DNA of 16,031 bases from Methylophilaceae bacterium UBA7525 (GTDB lineage: Bacteria; Pseudomonadota; Gammaproteobacteria; Burkholderiales; Methylophilaceae), in NCBI GenBank assembly GCA_002479405.1, contig DLMX01000011.1, positions 8,714-24,744 on the forward strand, read 5' to 3'. Made by a program: the position numbers and the translations under genes. The notes under the pieces are model-generated. The model made no database searches. It saw only the letters and a program-made list of their open reading frames with translations, and was not told the origin of the DNA. Positions 13,688 through 16,031 of this stretch are shown in pieces. How positions within the stretch are numbered: position 1 is the first letter of the stretch; each line of letters opens with the position of its first letter.

Positions 13688-14956
13688 TTGGATAAGCTGG
13701 TCATTGTCGGGGGCACGCCCTTGCACGGCGATGTCACTATTTCCGGTGCCAAGAACGCGGCCCTGCCCATCATTTGTGCATCGCTGCTGGCAGAAACACC
13801 GCTGGAGCTTTTCAGCGTGCCGGGGTTGCGTGATGTCAATACGACTTACCGCTTGCTCGAACACTTGGGTGTCAAAGTGGTGGCTGATCAGCCGGGACAT
13901 GTGACGCTGGATGCAAGTAGTATCGTGTCGCACGAAGCTCCCTATGAGATGGTAAAAACCATGCGCGCTTCCATTTTGGTGCTGGGTCCCTTGCTGGCCC
14001 GATTCGGGCATGCCCGAGTCTCCCTGCCAGGCGGTTGTGCGATCGGCTCGCGGCCGGTCGACCTGCATATCAAAGGCCTGAAAGCGATGGGCGCGGAGAT
14101 CCATATCGAACATGGCTATATTGAGGCGTCTACCGTACATCTGCCTGATCGGCGATTGCAGGGTGCGCGCGTCTTCATGGATATGGTGACGGTTACCGGC
14201 ACGGAAAACCTGATGATGGCGGCGACGCTGGCAGCAGGCACGACTGTGCTGGAGAATGCGGCACGTGAGCCGGAAGTGGTCGATATGGCAGAGTGTCTGA
14301 TCAAGATGGGTGCCAGAATAGAGGGCGCGGGTACCGATGTGATCACGATTCATGGGGTCGAGCGTCTACGTGGCGCACAGCACCAGATCGTCTGCGACCG
14401 CATCGAGGCAGGTACTTACATGGTGGCCGCCGCAATGACCGGAGGTCGGGTAAAATTACACAATGCGCGGGCCGATCTGCTGGATGCCGTGATTGATAAA
14501 CTGCGTGAAGCCGGTGCCGGCATCGAGTGCGATGCCAGCACCATAACCGTGACCGGTCGTCAGAAGCTGAAATCGGTAAATGTCCGTACGGCACCGCACC
14601 CGGCCTTTCCGACCGATATGCAGGCGCAGTTCATGGCCATGAATACGGTGGCGGAAGGTAGTGCCAGCGTGGTGGAGACGATCTTCGAAAATCGATTCAT
14701 GCATGTGCAGGAGTTGCAAAGGCTTGGCGCCAATATCGACGTCGAAGGCAATACTGCGGTAGTGCATGGCGTCGAATATCTCGACGGTGCGACAGTGATG
14801 GCGACCGATCTGCGGGCCTCTGCCAGTTTGGTGCTGGCAGGCCTGGTTGCACGCGGGGAAACCACGATTGAGCGTATTTATCATCTGGATCGTGGCTATG
14901 AGCGATTGGAAGAAAAATTGACTGCATTGGGCGCTACTGTGCGTCGGGTGCATTAA
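13688..14956 (+). CDS. murA: UDP-N-acetylglucosamine 1-carboxyvinyltransferase MurA
   Basis: A 422-residue cytoplasmic enzyme for the first committed step of peptidoglycan synthesis: transfer of enolpyruvate from phosphoenolpyruvate to UDP-N-acetylglucosamine. It has the EPSP-synthase fold of two inverse alpha/beta barrels. Key residues are K22 in SGAKNAALP and the catalytic Cys117 in LPGGCAIGSRPVDLHI (Cys115 in E. coli). Cys at that position predicts normal sensitivity to fosfomycin. The conserved TAPHPAFPTDMQAQ near 299-312 and DLRASASLVLAGLVA near 375-389 are present. Full length. The start is TTG 13688, immediately after the grxD stop. AGGAAG at 13671-13676 is a usable ribosome site, and the residue numbering of K22 fits this start. 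hisG follows after 10 bases. Confidence 0.97.
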   Translation: MDKLVIVGGTPLHGDVTISGAKNAALPIICASLLAETPLELFSVPGLRDVNTTYRLLEHLGVKVVADQPGHVTLDASSIVSHEAPYEMVKTMRASILVLGPLLARFGHARVSLPGGCAIGSRPVDLHIKGLKAMGAEIHIEHGYIEASTVHLPDRRLQGARVFMDMVTVTGTENLMMAATLAAGTTVLENAAREPEVVDMAECLIKMGARIEGAGTDVITIHGVERLRGAQHQIVCDRIEAGTYMVAAAMTGGRVKLHNARADLLDAVIDKLREAGAGIECDASTITVTGRQKLKSVNVRTAPHPAFPTDMQAQFMAMNTVAEGSASVVETIFENRFMHVQELQRLGANIDVEGNTAVVHGVEYLDGATVMATDLRASASLVLAGLVARGETTIERIYHLDRGYERLEEKLTALGATVRRVH

Positions 14957-14966
14957 CAGGAAAATC

Positions 14967-15623
14967 ATGATAACGATTGCCTTATCCAAGGGTCGCATCT
15001 TCGAAGAGACCACGCCGTTGTTGGCCGCCGCCGGCATTACAGCACTGGAAGATCCGGAGACATCTCGCAAGCTGATCCTGCCGACCAATCGGGATGATGT
15101 CAGGCTGATCATCGTGCGTGCAAGCGATGTGCCGACTTATGTGCAATATGGCGCCGCAGATCTGGGTATCGCCGGCAAGGATGTATTGAACGAGCATGGC
15201 GGTCAGGGGCTCTATCAGCCGCTGGACCTGGAAATAGCCCGTTGCAGGATGATGGTTGCTGTGCGTGAGAATTTCGATTATTTCGGCTCCATCCGTCAGG
15301 GTGCGCGACTCAAGGTTGTGACGAAATACGTGAAAACCGCGCGCGAACATTTTGCCGACAAGGGCATGCATGTTGATCTCATCAAGCTTTATGGTTCGAT
15401 GGAGCTTGGCCCTTTGGTCGGTCTGGCGGATGCGATTGTCGACCTGGTCAGTACCGGCGGCACACTGCGCGCCAATAATCTGAAGGCAGTGGAAGAGGTG
15501 GGTGAGATCAGTTCCAGGCTCATCGTCAATCAGGCTTCCCTTAAACTCAAGCGAAATCTGTTGCAGCCAATCATGGATGATTTTGCCCGTGCTGTGGAAA
15601 GCAAAAAGAACGCCGAGAAATGA
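14967..15623 (+). CDS. hisG: ATP phosphoribosyltransferase HisG, short form
   Basis: A 218-residue catalytic subunit that joins ATP and PRPP, the first step of histidine synthesis. The start ITIALSKGRIFEETTPLL is typical. The PRPP-binding loop is DLVSTGGTLRANNL near residues 158-171, and the AADLGIAGKDVL segment near 58-70 is conserved. The protein ends where the long HisG forms continue into a C-terminal allosteric domain, so it belongs to the short class that needs HisZ, a histidyl-tRNA-synthetase-like regulatory subunit. No hisZ is in the window. ATG 14967 follows AGGAAAATC closely. The stop TGA overlaps an ATG (15620) as ATGA, which opens the small frame leading to hisD. Confidence 0.96.
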   Translation: MITIALSKGRIFEETTPLLAAAGITALEDPETSRKLILPTNRDDVRLIIVRASDVPTYVQYGAADLGIAGKDVLNEHGGQGLYQPLDLEIARCRMMVAVRENFDYFGSIRQGARLKVVTKYVKTAREHFADKGMHVDLIKLYGSMELGPLVGLADAIVDLVSTGGTLRANNLKAVEEVGEISSRLIVNQASLKLKRNLLQPIMDDFARAVESKKNAEK

Positions 15624-15676
15624 ACATCAAACAAGCAGGACCTCAAGCAGGGCCAAAGGAAATGAAGATCAAATGA
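15620..15676 (+). CDS. Mini-ORF of 18 codons bridging hisG and hisD
   Basis: ATG 15620 overlaps the hisG stop as ATGA. The frame reads MNIKQAGPQAGPKEMKIK and stops at TGA 15674-15676, which overlaps the hisD ATG 15673, again as ATGA. Ribosomes could pass from hisG through this frame to hisD by coupling. Removing one copy of the 11-bp duplication at 15660-15681 would put ATG 15620 in frame with hisD, so the frame may instead be the remains of a former N-terminal extension of HisD. No independent sign of a peptide function. Confidence 0.3.
   Translation: MNIKQAGPQAGPKEMKIK
15632..15655 (+). repeat. Imperfect 12-bp tandem repeat before hisD
   Basis: CAAGCAGGACCT (15632-15643) is followed directly by CAAGCAGGGCCA (15644-15655); 10 of 12 bases agree. 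In the mini-ORF frame it encodes a QAGP-QAGP repeat. Confidence 0.7.
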
Positions 15677-15681
15677 AGATC
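15660..15681 (+). repeat. Exact 11-bp tandem duplication over the hisD start
   Basis: AAATGAAGATC occurs at 15660-15670 and again at 15671-15681. It duplicates the start codon and first codons of hisD. The first copy's ATG (15662) runs into a TGA after four codons, while the second copy's ATG (15673) starts the long HisD frame. Confidence 0.9.
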
Positions 15682-16031
15682 AGACGTTATTCGACAATCG
15701 ATCAGGACTTTGAGCAGGCACTGAAAGCCTTGCTGGCTTTCGATACGGCGCAGGATGACAGTGTTGATGCAGTTGTCGCCGATATTTTGCGAGACGTGAA
15801 GCAGCGCGGCGACCATGCTGTGCTGGAATATACACGCAAATTCGATCGTCTCGACGTTGCTGACATGAGCGCGCTGGAACTCTCTCAAGCCGAATTGCAG
15901 CTGGCGCTAGACAGCCTGCCGGCGGAACAGCGTCTAGCCTTGCAGGAGGCAGCAAATCGCGTACGTATCTACCACGAGAAGCAGTTGATGTCGTCCTGGT
16001 CCTATACCGAAGAAGACGGCACCTTGCTCGG
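15673..16031 (+). CDS. hisD: Histidinol dehydrogenase HisD, N-terminal part (cut by window end)
   Basis: The first 119 codons of a zinc-dependent, NAD-linked enzyme that oxidises L-histidinol to L-histidine, the last two steps of the pathway. Recognisable N-terminal features are VADILRDVKQRGDHAVLEYTRKFDRLD, then a region with the LPAEQRLALQEAANRVRIYHEKQ pattern and the SSWSYTEEDGTLLG segment, as expected ahead of the NAD-binding core. The catalytic part is outside the window. ATG 15673 gives the family's normal N-terminus. AAAGGA (15655-15660) is the nearest ribosome site but lies 12 bases away, longer than usual, because of the 11-bp duplication. The start overlaps the mini-ORF stop as ATGA. 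Confidence 0.93.
   Translation, partial: MKIRRYSTIDQDFEQALKALLAFDTAQDDSVDAVVADILRDVKQRGDHAVLEYTRKFDRLDVADMSALELSQAELQLALDSLPAEQRLALQEAANRVRIYHEKQLMSSWSYTEEDGTLL

Noticed and set aside
13406..14353. 315-codon minus-strand frame opposite grxD and murA
   Set aside because: It spans two well-supported genes and their junction, with His/Arg/Gln-rich shadow composition.
1..16031. Insertion sequence, prophage, toxin-antitoxin or defence system in the window
   Set aside because: Every substantial open stretch is accounted for by envelope, respiration, tRNA/ribosome, histidine or pilin/kinase genes; no transposase, integrase, nuclease or restriction motif is visible.

Overview
The window reads as ordinary chromosome of a betaproteobacterium. 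Protein sequences and gene order (trmB/engB, cytochrome c4 with System II cytochrome c assembly genes, an mla operon running into ibaG, murA and hisGD) fit the Nitrosomonadales and relatives such as Gallionellaceae or Methylophilaceae. That placement is inference from memory of gene neighbourhoods, not from a search. I see no mobile element, CRISPR array, tRNA or rRNA.

Layout. Positions 1-260 hold the possible tail of an upstream gene, two strong inverted repeats and a promoter. trmB (tRNA m7G46 methyltransferase, +) and engB (ribosome-assembly GTPase, -) converge and overlap at their 3' ends. Next on + are a dihaem cytochrome c4 and, after a hairpin, resB and ccsA/resC, the two membrane proteins of System II cytochrome c biogenesis. 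A strong bidirectional terminator separates them from a long minus-strand gene for a polytopic histidine kinase with no response regulator beside it. Divergent to the kinase is a solitary type IV pilin-like gene whose upstream region carries a near-consensus sigma-54 (-24/-12) element and, further upstream, a palindromic site. After the pilin terminator a long collinear block runs to the window edge: mlaF-mlaE-mlaD-mlaC-mlaB (retrograde phospholipid transport, no mlaA), an ABC-2 type exporter pair, ibaG (BolA family), a CGFS monothiol glutaredoxin, murA, short-form hisG and a truncated hisD.

How the genes work together. Cytochrome c4 is a natural client of ResB/CcsA. MlaFEDCB maintains outer-membrane lipid asymmetry and MurA begins peptidoglycan synthesis, so the block is envelope-themed. 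IbaG and the CGFS glutaredoxin form a probable [2Fe-2S] partner pair. HisG and HisD are histidine enzymes, and the short HisG predicts a hisZ elsewhere.

The most unusual places are (1) the kinase/pilin intergenic region, which looks like a sigma-54 promoter with an upstream activator site next to an orphan kinase of PrsK/PilS-like layout; and (2) the hisG-hisD junction, where an exact 11-bp tandem duplication, next to an imperfect 12-bp tandem repeat, has produced an 18-codon mini-ORF that overlaps both the hisG stop and the hisD start as ATGA. A wholly new multi-gene system is not evident.
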